DNA of 64,000 nucleotides from assembly GCA_905250075.1 (NCBI GenBank), contig CAJNOP010000060.1, positions 121,769 to 185,768 of the forward strand. The letters are read 5' to 3'. Position numbers and translations under genes: made by a program. Positions 39,828 through 52,714 of this stretch are shown piece after piece. Source of the stretch: Rotaria sp. Silwood1. Its lineage: Eukaryota; Rotifera; Eurotatoria; Philodinida; Philodinidae. A model generated the notes under the pieces. It did no database searches. It had not been told where the DNA came from and saw only the letters and a list, made by a program, of their open reading frames with translations. Within the stretch, counting starts at the first letter, position 1. The number at the start of each line of letters is the position of its first letter.

Positions 39828-41328
39828 CTAATAAAGACCACTGGCACGGAGATTGTTCGTTATGATGACATCAGTTACAGCATCACTAAAAAAGGAAATT
39901 ACAAATAATCTTTATTTCACACATCTTTTCATTTATCTTACAAGACAAATTGAACATTTTGAGTATCTGTAGCACATGTTAAATGACAATAAATTTCCTA
40001 CAAACAAACAATTTTTATCTTAGAAAATAAAATTATTTTTAACAAACTTTTTGCTCGCTCTTATTTTGTGCCACAAATTGAGCTTGAATATATTCGCTTG
40101 CTTCCGTATATTCATCTTTACCTTGATATTCAGGAAAACATTTTCTATTAAATAGAAATTTATAAATTTTTAATAAAAACTTTTGAAAAAAAAAACAACA
40201 AACCTCAAACTTGAACGTGTAATTTTTTCAGCAAACAAATCTTTTTTATTTAAAAAGAGAATAATCGATGTATTAACAAACCATTTATTATTACAAATTG
40301 AATCAAATAAACGAAGTGATTCATGCATACGATTAGTTGTTTCGTCTTCTACAAGAACCTTTTAAAAAACAAAAAAAAGTAAAATTTATTTCACACAAAT
40401 AAATTCAACTTACTTGATCGTATTCACTCAAGGCAACAATAAAAATAATTGCGGTAACATCTTCAAAACAATGTATCCATTTTTTTCTTTCAGATCGTTG
40501 ACCACCAACATCAAATACACGAAAATTAAGATCTACAAATATAGATATATATATACAAGTAAAAATGATATTTAATTGATTAAAATTAATTTTAAAACAA
40601 ACCTTTAAATGTAAAATTAATTTCAACAATTCCAGTAGTTTTAACTCGAGTACGTAAAATATCTTGTGTACTTGGTAAATATTGTGGTGAACCGATTTCA
40701 TCTAATTTATCGAGAAAATATTTCGCTGAATCATTTAATTGATATTCATTTGAACGATTAAAACATTGTTGAACACCATTATCATTCCATAATTTTTTCA
40801 TTGCATCAAGTAATTCACTTTCAAATGGTTCTGTATCGGCCATACGAGAAATTTTGTCTAATACTATTTAATAATCAAACAAAAAACAAAAACACTAATT
40901 CTTTTCTTTTTGTATATGAATAATAAATAAAATTTTACCCATAGCAGCATCTCGTTCACGATCGCTTGAACCAAATTGAATATTGAGCGTTTCCATAGCT
41001 CGAATAATTGTTGCTAATGATTGAATTGTATTTGAATAAACAACTTCACGATACTGTTCAAAATCTTCCTTAGAATATCCATCCATATGAATAATTTTCA
41101 TTTGTTTTAATATTGTTGATTTACCAGATTCACCAGCACCTAGTTGAATTAGTTTGTTTTAAAATGAAATAAAGTTTTATTTAAAAAAAAACATGATTTA
41201 CCGAGTAACAGTAACTTGACATCTTTAGCTGCTCGTTCAGCATCTTCTTTTAATTGTTTGTCTAATGCTTTGCTACGTTCCATAGCTTCACGCTCTTCGG
41301 AACTCATACCAGATGCACAAAGACCCAT
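39828..41328 (-). CDS. Heterotrimeric G protein alpha subunit, Gi/o type
   Basis: Eight exons (41328-41202, 41139-40939, 40863-40603, 40532-40414, 40358-40204, 40144-40048, 39997-39942, 39885-39828) give 1074 nt, 357 residues; introns are 50-75 bp, all GT-AG. The subunit binds GTP and relays signals from seven-span receptors. Visible motifs: P-loop GAGESGKS (43-50), RTRVKTTG with the catalytic Arg at 182, switch II DVGGQ (204-208), NKKD (273-276) and TCAT (327-330). Similarity is closest to Go/Gi along the whole length. The N-terminus MGLCAS offers Gly2 for myristoylation and Cys4 for palmitoylation; most Gi/o have the cysteine at position 3. The C-terminus is NNLRASGLY: the cysteine four residues from the end that pertussis toxin modifies in Gi/o is Ser354 here. 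An acceptor-like AG at 41356-41357 suggests a 5'-UTR intron or trans-splicing. Confidence 0.96.
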
Positions 41329-43157
41329 TGTTGATGGAAGTAACTTTTTACGTAACTAAAACATAAATATAATATTCTAAACTTATAAAGATAAATAAAT
41401 TGCATGCAAAACAATATTCTTTTGTAATAGATGACCTTCTTTTGCTCGATGCACGCCATCTCACTGAACGGAATTGGAAAAAAAGCGGATCCGGATAGCA
41501 ATTACCGGCTTCGGAACTTGAACAAGCTTTGTTTCCGGAGCAAATTTTTGGATAAAGAAATAGTGAATCAGAGTCAAAAGAAGAAAAATAAATGACTAAG
41601 AATATATTTATATTTTATCTAGTTTCTATCAAAATCGGTCAAGAAAACTAAAAGAACTTTATCCATGTGATTCGTACTATTAATGTAAAAAAAAATCTTC
41701 TTAGATGCTTTACATTTACGTCTTCGATTTTTCTACATTGTTCTATTGACTTTGGTAATTGGAGACATGAGTATAGTGTGTTAAACCCCTTCTGAACTAA
41801 ATAATAAGAAAATTGTTCTTCCAGGAAACTTTTTTGACTCTCTCTTTTCTTCAATTTGCGTAGTATTTGTATTGTAATGAGAACAAGGTGTTGACTATCG
41901 AATGTCTTGTTTTTGTGTAGCCTTTTCTTATTCTCTATCAAATTATTAGTCGAAGAATTATACTTTCTATATTCTTTTGCTTTTTTTTCACGCATTTTAG
42001 TAAGATCGATGCTGGTAAGTGTCGGTGATGGAAAAGAAAAAAAACTCAGACAACCGTGTGTGCGTGCGATATGTGCATTTATATATAAATGTTAGTTGAC
42101 AGATATTTTGAGCAAGGACAGAAACATTCTGATCCATGTTTTTCTTTCTCTACTCACCATATTGGTTTATTTAATATTGTTCTTCTGTTGATAGTGCAAT
42201 TTTCAATACGAGAAAAAAAATAGTCACACGGTGTGTAAATGTTCTCGCATAGTTAACTTATTTTCTTGAAATGCATCCGCTATACGACAACTCAATAGAA
42301 CATTCCCGTTTTTCTCTCCTCACACAACCGCCTATTCTTTTTTCTCTCTCTTCATTTTCGCTTGCTCGAGTTCTTCTTTTGCTTTTTTTTCTATTCTCTG
42401 CCATTACTTGCTGTCGGATGTATTCTGCACTCATTTTTTTTTATGGAACTGTCGCTGTTATAAAAACACGACTAGCACCACCATGGAAACAACAAAAACC
42501 CACAGTCATTATCATACTAGATAAGGACAAAATCATGCAATACTCATTAAATCAACAATCTGTGACCAATAATAAAGATGAGCACATAGCTACTGAGAAT
42601 AAAAATCAAAGAACTAATGAAAAAACAAATAGATAGGTCATGTAGTTAATAGAGAAATGTTCAGAATATGAATAAAAGAAAATTAAAGTTAATTCCTTCA
42701 ATGAAATATTGTTCGAAATGAACTTGATCCATCATCAATCATCTGAATATTTTATTTCTATTCTATCCTTTTTTTTATATGATTATTAAATAGATAGAAT
42801 ATATCAAAGGAAAAAAGTCAAACTTATTAGTTGTATCTTAGGACTAATACTTGTTCTATGTTAAAGAACTTTAAAGAATAACAAATAAGTTACCTGATGA
42901 AATGATGTATATATAACAGATAGATGTATGCGTGTTTGTATAAAAGATTATGTTTGATTATATTAACTGATGTTCAATTCTAGATATTTGATAGAATAAA
43001 TAAATCAAATCTAAATAAATAATTCTTATATTCATACCCGTTGATTTTAAATGATGAAGCATCGTTAGTAGTCTTTTATTGAATATTTTCTGAAAAACAA
43101 AATCTCAATTTTCTACTAACTGATATATTGTTGATACTCTTCAACAAGAGAATGGAA

Positions 43158-43182
43158 AGAGAGAGAGAGAGAGAGAGAGAGA
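43158..43182. repeat. (GA)n microsatellite
   Basis: Run of about twelve GA dinucleotides. Confidence 0.9.
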
Positions 43183-43439
43183 AAGAAAAGGGAATTGCTA
43201 TTGCCACTCTCTGGCAGTAGTAATGGTAGAACCAATATTGTTGTTGTTGTGTTGTGGGTCGTCGCCTACTCTATTCTACACACTACATAAATAGAGAAAA
43301 AAAGAAAAGGTTTCTCTGATGCTGCTGAAACTTCTTTTTTTTACGGAAAATTCTTTCTTTCTCAATACTCCGCCAATAAGCAGCGGCTGTCTCTGAACTG
43401 CTCGTGTCCGCTCGTTTGCTTGTCGCAATTTTTTTTCCT

Positions 43440-43900
43440 ATTCTTCTTCTTCTTCTCCTCATGTAATACAGTAGATAGTAGTTCACACTCGTCGGTCGAG
43501 TAACAGCTGCCGACGAGTTATCTTCTCTCCTGCGAACGCTTTGTTGATGCCGTTATTCTGCGTTTTTTCTCTTCTTCTTTTCTTCTTGTCAGTAAACGAC
43601 GATGACGGACGGACGGACGGGCGGGCAGCAACATGATGATAGAATTTCTTCTTCATTAATGTGATTAGCCTGCTAGTGCTCGACGGCGTACAGCATTCTC
43701 TACGACTACCATCATCGAGCAGGCAACACTACAAGATAAGAGCGGTGATGGCGATGCCGCAGAGAATATCATTGCCATCAATATTGACTAGAAAAATAGT
43801 AGAAGAAAAGAAAAAGAAACGACGATACACGCACTTTCAGGCGAACAGACAAGTAGAAAAGCATACAAGTTGAGAAGATGTCAAAGTATAGAATGAAAAA
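43440..43900 (-). promoter_or_regulatory. Candidate promoter/5'-untranslated region of the G alpha gene
   Basis: GC content rises here against a very AT-rich background, with pyrimidine-rich TCTTC runs, GTCGTCG words and a short GGAC tandem at 43606-43619. It lies about 2.1-2.6 kb upstream of the G alpha start codon with no other gene in between. The only support is base composition and position; no TATA box or initiator was assigned. Confidence 0.25.
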
Positions 43901-46800
43901 CAAGAGAAAAGAAAGATAGGCAGAAACTTGATTATGCTAGCCAAGACATTGTAATTGGCGAATACTAAAGAATAATATTCTAAGAGAACAACTAACTACT
44001 TGTCTATATTCGTACAGGAGAAAAATGAGACTATGATTTCAATTCACTACTTTTCTTTTTGTTTTCACATAAGATAGATCAAAATGGATCATTATTTATT
44101 AGTATCCTGATATTTTGAAAAATTTCCCGAGAGATTCAATTAAAACTAAATGAAATCTTTTTCTGATAAAGATTTATCATTATGAAAATTTGTTGAATGA
44201 AAGAAAGAGAAGCCTTGTTTGATATACATTCGGATTAGATAAAATAAAGAGATGATTGTCTCGTCTAGGAAGGACGGAATGGAAAGCAACATCAAGCCTT
44301 GACGAATAATTCAACGATGATTATTTAGAGAGAACCAATCTGAAGGTTGCATACGTACATTATGGGAGTTGGAAGCAGCTGCTCTATTTTATACGATACT
44401 CGTAGAAGAAAAAAGAAACCTAGTCATCAATGACTCTTTTCATTTTTTTTTTGAAGTAGAAAACTTAATAAGATGAAAAATGATAAAAAAAACCTGATTC
44501 AAGAACGTTCTTTTTTTTCTTCTTTTTTCATCATGTATGTCATCTTATCGTTCGTGCTTAAGCGAAAAATTGTCATATATTTAGCTTTTAACAATAGATG
44601 TCTGATGCATATAACATTATTTCGTCAATAGTGATGTGTGTCTAAATAAAATTAGTTGTTTCTGTTACACAAGTTGCTTTAATGAATAAGTTTCTTTTAT
44701 TTTTGACAAATTTGACATAGAGATAAACTAGTACATTTGCATTTGTCAACATAAACACTTTATTAACGAGGAAAGATTTCTCTATTCGTTCTATCAAATG
44801 TCAATGAATTCAATCTTGTCGATTAATATGATATCATTAATCATTTAGTTGTTTGATGATGTTAATTTGAAATTCTGATTTCTTGTCGTTGATAAATAAA
44901 AATAAGACGAAAAATTAAATGAGAATATATCTTCTACATTAAATTAGATTTTTTCACGTTAAGTTTTCGTTAATAATCAACAATGAAATATCAACTATTA
45001 TAAACTATACTGTTGCAAAAATATATTTTTATTAAATATTTCGATGACGTTAAAAAGAACTCATATTATTTCTTAGTTTCAAACCGATGAATTTTTATTC
45101 TTCTACATATGAAAAATCTTTTAATTGTTTTTGTAAAACTCGTAGTAGATTATTCAGACGACAAAAAACAAGCATCTATGGAAAGTTAAAGATTGACCAT
45201 CACGAAAAGGTTTCACTCGTAAAAGTGCTTGTTTCTATCTGAAATGTGCACGTCACATGTCCATTCAAAGACTTATCTTAGTTACGTTCCCAATATGAAA
45301 AGTGCTTGAAGAAAAAGACGAGAAGACATACGATAATCGAAACTGTTCTAATGTTCAAGAAGTTCCCATAAAATATTTACTAGAATACAAGTGTATCTTC
45401 TAACATTTTTGTAGGAGGTTTTTTTTCTGCTTTTAACGACATAATACTATTAAATATTGATTTCTAAGAGCGGGTAACATAGGATTATTTGAAAATAAAT
45501 GAGATGAGTTCCCTCTTTTTTTTGAAAAAGATTAGAATTTTGTTTTCAATTATAAATATTGTTCTCGAACAGTTTTCACTCAATTAAAAACTCTAGAAAC
45601 AAAGAAAATTTAACGAGGCTTATTATTATTAAGATTTTTTTGTTTAATATACATCGCATGAAATTGACATGTTAGAGTTGTTTTTTAGATTTCAAATTAA
45701 AAAAAATTGAAACATAAGTGACATTCTTCAATTATAATTACAAAGGCTTCCAAAAACTGAATGACGTTCTTGTTGTTAATTGCAGCACTCTTATAGATTA
45801 TAATGACAAGTATTAGATCAAATCCATTCATATTTAAAATTACTATTAATTCATTAAAACTTTAGTTTTAAGAAAGGTGGTTTTGCCAGATTTTGAGAAA
45901 AATTTGCATTTGTTTGTATTAGACAACGGATTTTCGTTTCGTTAAAAGAAGAAAAATCGTTACTAGGAGAAATAAAATTCTTTATTTTGTTATTCTCAGA
46001 CCTAGAAACTGTCATCAAACCATTAATTATTTTGGTGCCTTTTTTATATTTTATATTTCTGTTTATTTCCTAGAATATTATTTAATCATAAAAAATATTT
46101 AAAAAATCGTTATACAAAAACCTGTTTTACCTAAATCTTCTTTGTCATTTTTTTTTATATTGAATTTTTTCTATGAAATATACAAATATTGAAGTTGACT
46201 ACAGCTCAGATGTTAATTTTCCCAGGTCGACCTCATTCTTAATGAAAAACACTTCAGGATGATTGAAATGAATCAAATAAAACAATTGACATATTACCGG
46301 GAAAAGTAGAATATTGAAGAGTTTTTCATGCATTATTATTACTTAATCATAAAAATTAAAAAGTTCATTGAAATAATGAATATATTTATTATATAATTTG
46401 GAAAAAAACAAGCAGTGAAAATAAATACAATCTGTCACATATGAGTTATGATACTATAAAGAAATCAGTTTGAACATTGATCCGTAAAGAATGCTAATTA
46501 ATATAAAAATTTAATTAAACTGAAAAACTTTTGAAAGCTTTTTTTATTTTTATAACATTTTGTAATTGTTTCTTAAAAATAAATATAGAGATGTAAGTAA
46601 GATTGACAATGGGGAGAATATGACTATAAGCTTGTATTGTGCAATGACATAGTTAAGAATTGTTGAGTATAAGGCGATTTCTCACCGAAATCTGTTTAAG
46701 AAATAGGCAGAGCTAAGCAATTGAGAAATTAATTGAACATCGATGCTTTCAAAACTTCCTATTTTTTTTATGAGCCGATATCTATTAAAAAGAGATACTT

Positions 46801-47720
46801 TCATTATTTATAATAAAAAAGACTGAAGTATCTGCTCTCCGAACATGTATTTTTCGATTTTCATTTTTAATTCATTTATTTCTCCTTTCTCCTTTAGTTT
46901 TATTCAGCATATTAATGCGTGCATATTTTCTTCTGTTTTGTGAAAGATCGATCATAGTCGATAGACATAAAATATTTCTCTCTTCTTTCTGCATCTCAAA
47001 CGTTTGACTCAATGAAAATCCTTTCGTTCATATTTTTCGTTTTTCTTTAATACATAGAAAATCAGAATTTCATAAATAGCTACCAGTATAGATCCACAAC
47101 GAACGAAGATATAAATAGTTTCTATTATTTTCAAGAAAATAATTATAAACTATTCTATATAAATAAAATGAAATCAACCTTCAACATTACAATAAGTAAA
47201 TAAAATTCAATCTAATTCAAAACATCAGATTAGATTCAAAACAAAGTAAAACATTATTACAATACCCCAAAGTCTAGTGGAAAATAAGGACATTTACTCA
47301 TTAAGAAAATATATGTTCTATTTCCTTGAAAATAAAAAATACGTCAAAAATGTCTAAGTGTAGGTGCGAACATCGAATACGACAAGATGAATCAAGAGAA
47401 GACTCTCACATAGCCGACAGTGTTATCAATACTCGTTCTTGCCTTCACATCCTCATGTCTTACAGCCAGTCCAACTATCTCATACATACTAGTTCACACT
47501 AATCTAATAACAACTTGGAACATAATTATTTTAATTAAACGAAATAATCCTTTGAATATGATCGTCATTAGAATTATGAACAAAATCAACAAAAATGATG
47601 ATTAATGAATGAAGCTTGAATAAAGTAGCCAAGTGATTGTGTATATATTTGAAAGATACTTTCATTTGATATAAAATTGTAAAAGAAAGGAAATAGACAA
47701 TCAATCAATTTCGATGAACA
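46801..47720 (+). repeat. Ancient dispersed duplicate, copy A
   Basis: Two blocks, 46801-46920 and 47573-47720, match blocks at 55324-55440 and 55449-55640 in the same order and orientation. Shared words include GATGATTAATGAATGAA, CCAAGTGATTG, ATATATTTGAAAG and AGACAATCAAT. Copy A has about 650 bp between the blocks where copy B has almost none. The sequences have clearly diverged. Confidence 0.6.
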
Positions 47721-49540
47721 AAATGATTCACTTTAGTGTTTGTATAGTAAGATAATTCTTGTGTAATAACGTGACAAATTGTTTTGGATATTGGTGAACA
47801 AATGACCACTGATAAGATTTTGAAAATGTGTGTAAATGTGACAGGAAATCATCGCTCATTAAGAAAATCTTCACAGTGAGTAAGTAGAGTGTTTAAATAG
47901 ACTAAAATATAACGGTACGTGAGATTGATCAAAGCGAAGAAAAAATATATTTTATTTTGACTAATTTGTTTGACTAGTCTGTTCATTTTTGGCTTTTGTG
48001 ATTAAATTAATAAACAGTGTAAGTCTTTTTTTGTTTTCATGTCGTTGTTCTATATCAAAGTAAACGAAAATAAAAAAACTAAGACACAAAGCACAATCTC
48101 AAAGCGAGGAAATCGATGTGTACTCATGCATTATTTGTTCTATCAATCGATATCTCCTCATCACGCAGAACAATGAAAACTAGAAAGAATTTATTTCCAA
48201 GTCATAGATAGAATCCCTATTCATCTCAACATTACTCATAGATTAATATTTTTGACAAACATTCATGTGTATTAGAACGAAGAATTGAAAAAATAAAATC
48301 ACCAACATATATAGAAGAGAAGAATGAACATCCACTTGTCTAGATGAGCAGAGGTTGAAGTCTTTGTTTCGTCAGTATCAAATGATATTTTGATTCATTT
48401 TTCATAGGTAATATTGGAATTAAAGCAAATTCCAGCTATTTGAAACCCATCTCTTGAATAAGAATGAAGATGATGAGTATGTTTAATTATTACATGAATA
48501 GTGTTTAATTTAAACTCGTACTAGAAGTCAAACCAAATTTTTTACTATTAGCATACAACCATCAATGTACTATCTATTGTTAAAACTCTAGTTCATAGCT
48601 GAAGGTAGGACACAAGATAACGGCGCAGAGAAATTTAATAGATTTTATCATTCTAAAATATGCAGCTTTCTGTGAAAATTTTTAACGCTTTCTACCAAAA
48701 ATGTTCAATATTTTCTGCAAAATTTTTACAGCTGCTGGCTGAATAGAATTGTGGGGTCCGGAGGGTTAAGGGCAAAGACACGAATTGGTGAGAGATCGCC
48801 AGTCTTTGGAAAAACTGGATCACAGTCAGTATCGTTTCTCACTCCTGAAAACAATCGACAACCTTGGATCCGATACACATCCACACCATGACTGAAACTA
48901 CTAGTCAATACTGTAGGTGAGAATGAGAGCGTCCTTTCCTCATTAACAACCTACACCCATACCTTTGTCTGATCAAGAATATTAAAATCGATTTTCTTCG
49001 ACATTTTTTTCGCTATTCTTTCATTCGCTATGTTTTCTGTCACTCTAAATAATAGTATTCTAAAAAAGCATGCAAATAACTGATTCATTTTTCTCTTCAT
49101 TCATACGAATAATCAGTCCATTGCACAATGTGGTTTGTCCTATTCCTCTCCTTTTTTTTCGGTCTATTTTAACATATTATCTTAAGGTGTGTATTAGTCA
49201 AGATTATTTATTCATTTTATTGTACTATTCTCAAAACAATCATAATCATTCGAGATGAGGAAAAGAAGTATTACAATGTTTTTGTACCCGTAAAAAATTA
49301 TGAAGAATAAGTATTTTTACTTTGGAACAGTTATTTCGTGTAGCATTCCTTGAAAAATTGTGTCTCACATGTTTTCGTGTCAAATAAAAATTGCTCTGTA
49401 TAATCATCATAAACTTGCGGAAGATGAAGTCTAGTAAAATTAGAATATGCAATAACCGAAAATCTCTGATTGTTATCATTCGAGTTTTGTTGTTATTCTT
49501 TGAACTTTTGTGGCTCTAAATTAATTATAGTTAGATCCAG

Positions 49541-49625
49541 GGTTGCCAGATCTTTCAGATTTTCAGAAAAATTCCGGATTTTGAAAATTTTTCCGGTTTT
49601 CGGAATTTTCCTGGTTTTTGGATGT
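49541..49625. repeat. Single end of a hAT-like repeat
   Basis: The segment starts CAGGGTTGCCAGATC and continues with degenerate TTTTCCGG/TTTTCGG words. The start resembles a hAT terminal repeat, but I found no matching inverted end or target duplication nearby, so it may be a truncated element. Confidence 0.3.
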
Positions 49626-49701
49626 GTTGTATCTCAATTATATTTTACTTGTTCGTTTACATTATAAACAAATGATTACTGATTTGATAGAGGTTTAGTG
49701 C

Positions 49702-50097
49702 TACCTTCTCAGGGCTGTCGCGACCGGGGGAGGGGGGACGGGGAGGTGACCCCCCAATCTTCGAAAATTTTGTTTTTTTTGCTTGATGGTTTTTAAAAAT
49801 CCTTATTAAATTCTCAAAAATTTCAGAAGAATTTTCGAAAAATTTTCAAAAATTCTTCAAAAATCTTCAAAAATTTCCAAAAATCTTCGAGAATTTTCGA
49901 AAATCTCTAAAAGTTTTGAAAAAATTTCCAAAATTCCTCAAAAACTCGCGAAAAATTTCCAAAAATCTTCAAAAATTTTGGAAAAATTTCCAAAATTTTT
50001 TTCGAAATGCCGATAGTTTATAGAAGTTTTTGACAAATATTCGAAAAATTTTTCGACCCCCCAATCTTTAACCCCTCGCGACAGCCCTGTACCTTCT
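49702..50097. mobile_element. hAT-type MITE with exact 8-bp target duplication
   Basis: The element spans 49710-50089 (380 bp). It begins CAGGGCTGTCGCGA and ends TCGCGACAGCCCTG, perfect 14-bp inverted repeats, and is flanked on both sides by TACCTTCT (49702-49709 and 50090-50097). An 8-bp duplication and CAGGG ends are the signature of hAT transposons. The interior is a degenerate array of AAAATTTTCGAAAA/CTTCAAAAATTTC words without coding capacity. Part of the subterminal sequence (ACCCCCCAATCTT) is present near both ends in the same orientation. Confidence 0.92.
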
Positions 50098-50197
50098 AGT
50101 GATCTACCTACTAGACTAATGGAATTATTTTTTCCACCAAAGACAATAAAAAGCGATAATTTGTATTATGGATTTATTTTTCTCTTACACTTTTAGA

Positions 50198-51640
50198 ATG
50201 CTTGATAAAAACGAAGAAACAGAGATTTCAATAGAAAATCAATTATCACCAAAAGCGCAACAAACATCAGCTGAAAGTGATCGAAAACAAAAGAATAAAC
50301 AAAAGAAAAGAAAAGGAATATTCAGGTCTGAATGGTTATATGAATTTACATTTCTAAAAAAATATAAACCAGATAACAGCCAAGTAACGTACATGGCATG
50401 TAATAAGCAATTGAGTGTTTCTATGTGGAAAAACATGATGTAGTTCAGTATTCAAAGACTAAATGACACTCTCAAAAAATGTTAACCTTCAATACTGATC
50501 GTCAACTGATTAGCACAATAATTAAACCAACTCCTGAAAAAGACGAGATAGCTGCTGCCGAGGTTAGAATAGTAGATCACCGTGTTCGACACGGAATTTC
50601 ATATTTTGTTCAACAGTGTACAGCAGATGTTTTAAAAACTTCGTTTTCTTCATTACTAGTTGCTAAATCTTTATTATGTGAAAAAACGAAAGCTGCAACA
50701 ATAGCAACAGATGTTTTAGCACTCTACTTTATACATATCATTTTGGAAGTAATCAATTTTGCTTTTTATTACTCTCTTGCATTTGATGCAAGCAATAAAG
50801 ACAATTTAAAGACATATCCAGTTTTCTATTCAATATTTTTCAAAAGTTGGGGTCAGAAAAGTAACGATCCATAACTTTAATCTGTCATAATACACCAGTT
50901 CACATTCTTTTCCAGTTATCTTCGATTTCATCGATGATTCAAGTAAAACCTGCAATCACTATATATCGAAATACTCGTCAAATATTAAATAAATACGGAT
51001 TAAGTATAGATGGTTGAACAACAATATGTGCAAACAATGCAAATGTCAACATGGAGAGCACCATAATATGTTTTCAATATTTCGTGATAAAACATTAGAT
51101 ATGGTCAAAGGTAATCTAACATGAACTCTCTCTGTCCTCTCCTCTACCTTATTATGGTTAGGACTAAATAAAATGAAGAAATAAGTTATATTGAATGAAA
51201 ACTTGTACTTGACCAGGATTACCTTTGTTCCTTTGTATATTTTAGGTTCTTGCTATAATCATATTTTACATAGTAGTTTTAAACATTCACATAAAGTGTT
51301 ACCAGTTGATGTTGAAAAGCATTTATTGAATATTTATAAGCATTTTTCCTGATCAGTTAAAAGAGTAGCTATACTTAAACCGCATTATGAATTTTACGAA
51401 CAAGATTACATGTTAAAAAATTTATTTATCTAACATGACAATAATATCACTTCATGATAAATATTTTACTTGTACATGTCTATGTGATCCTGAAACATAT
51501 AAAACTGCATCGGTTGACGTTATACACATTAATTGACATATGATTATACGTTTTTACTACTACTAAAGATTATTTTTTATCTTTTTATGACGATGATTAT
51601 CCCAAAGAACTTCAAGAGTTCTTTTCATTTGACGAAGGAC
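50198..51640 (+). pseudogene. hAT-family transposase relic
   Basis: Broken plus-strand coding sequence. From the ATG at 50198 it encodes an acidic and basic N-terminal region, then EWLYEFTFLKKYK with a following C..C-type half of a BED-like finger (MACNKQLSVS) before a stop at 50441-50443. A second frame (50479-50874) carries the A..EVRIVDHRVRHGISYF segment and KTKAATIATDVLA, then FAFYYSLAFDASNK, the first Asp region of the catalytic core. Further pieces in other frames (ICANNANVN, VLPVDVEKHLLNIYKHFS, ELQEFFSFDEGHCVLS) continue the family order towards 51.6 kb. Many stops and frame changes show long inactivity. No terminal repeats belonging to it were found. Confidence 0.65.
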
Positions 51641-51966
51641 ATTGTGTTCTTAGTTTATAGAATATATTCTCCTTCTTATTCAAAAATAAAATTTAAAATT
51701 ACAAAGTTGATATTTATCTACTATTGGTTTACATCTAATTATAAAAGAGTTAAAAATGAATTTACAACAAAGGTTAACTTCGTTGCGTTTTGGTACAAGC
51801 TGTCAAGTAAAATTATTTCAAATAGAACTCAGTGCAGCTAATAAATTAACAATTTTATTTGCCTGCTTCATCGTACGAGTTATCAAATGTATTGATGAAT
51901 ATTGTTTGTTGAAGAAGAAAGACAAAAATGGAAAGGTAGTTGGACCTATACAGGTGTTATTCCATC

Positions 51967-52707
51967 ATCGTGGTATGAACATACAAGTCCGAATGGAGTG
52001 TTGTCAGGAGCTACTGCAGGAATGTAAACCGAACTCGGCCCAATTTTTCGATCGCATCGTAACTGAAGTTGAAACATGGGTGCATCACTATGATTCGCTC
52101 AGCCGCCTGGAAGCTATAACCTGGAAGAAACTAGGAGAAGATACACCAATTCGACCCCATCAGCAGCGATCCACAGGCAAGATCATGCTAGTCATTTTTT
52201 GGGACATAGACGGGGATCTGCTCACCGACCATCTGACTCATGGGAAAACAATCGGTAGCTCCTATTATACTTAAATTATCGAACAGCTACGTGTTGCTAT
52301 CCTAAAAAAAGCCACGACAAAATCAACCATGGAGTTCCACTTCTTCATGACAATGCGCCCGTCCACAAGAGCTATGTTGTGTAAGCTGCTATTCACCAGG
52401 CGGGTTTCGTCGAACTCAATCATCCTTCCTATTCTCCGGATATTGCACCTACGGATTATCACATGTTCTCACATTTACAGAAATTTCTTCGTGCCAAGGG
52501 TTTTGGTTCTGACGACGAAGTAATAATAACTGTTGAGGACTACTTAAGTAATTTAGATTCACAGTTTTTTTTTAATGGAATAAATAGTTTGCATGATTGT
52601 TGGCAGCGTGTGGTTGCTAACGAAGGTCAATACATTGAATAAATGCAACAGTTGTAATCCTATAGTTTCATAATACATAAGTTGCACGGACTTTCCGGAC
52701 AACCCTA
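51967..52707 (+). pseudogene. mariner (Tc1/mariner) transposase relic, 5'-truncated
   Basis: The frame resembles mariner transposases from RMECCQELLQ (about 51.98 kb) through the FDRIVT..ETWVHHYD segment and the PSTGK-like SPTGK region. It stops at TAA 52272-52274, shifts frame near 52325, then carries LLHDNAPVH and SYSPDIAPTDYH, the second and third catalytic regions, with another TAA at 52382-52384, ending at TAA 52640-52642. The first catalytic region reads TEVETW where the family has an Asp, so that residue appears lost. The right terminal repeat (52681-52707, ending GACTTTCCGGACAACCCTA) is present. The N-terminal DNA-binding domain and left repeat are missing. The insertion-side TA follows at 52708. 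Confidence 0.8.
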
Positions 52708-52714
52708 TACATCG

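Larger units (their letters stand above)
41329..49540. other. Long intergenic region upstream of G alpha
   Basis: More than 8 kb without a recognised gene. It includes a relatively GC-rich patch (43.4-43.9 kb) that may be promoter or untranslated sequence of the G alpha gene, a (GA)n run, and one half of a dispersed ancient duplication (46.8-47.7 kb). A patch at 48.70-48.96 kb is less AT-rich; its minus-strand frame contains TDCDPVFPKTGDLSPIRVFA and may be repeat-derived, but I cannot assign it. Confidence 0.4.
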
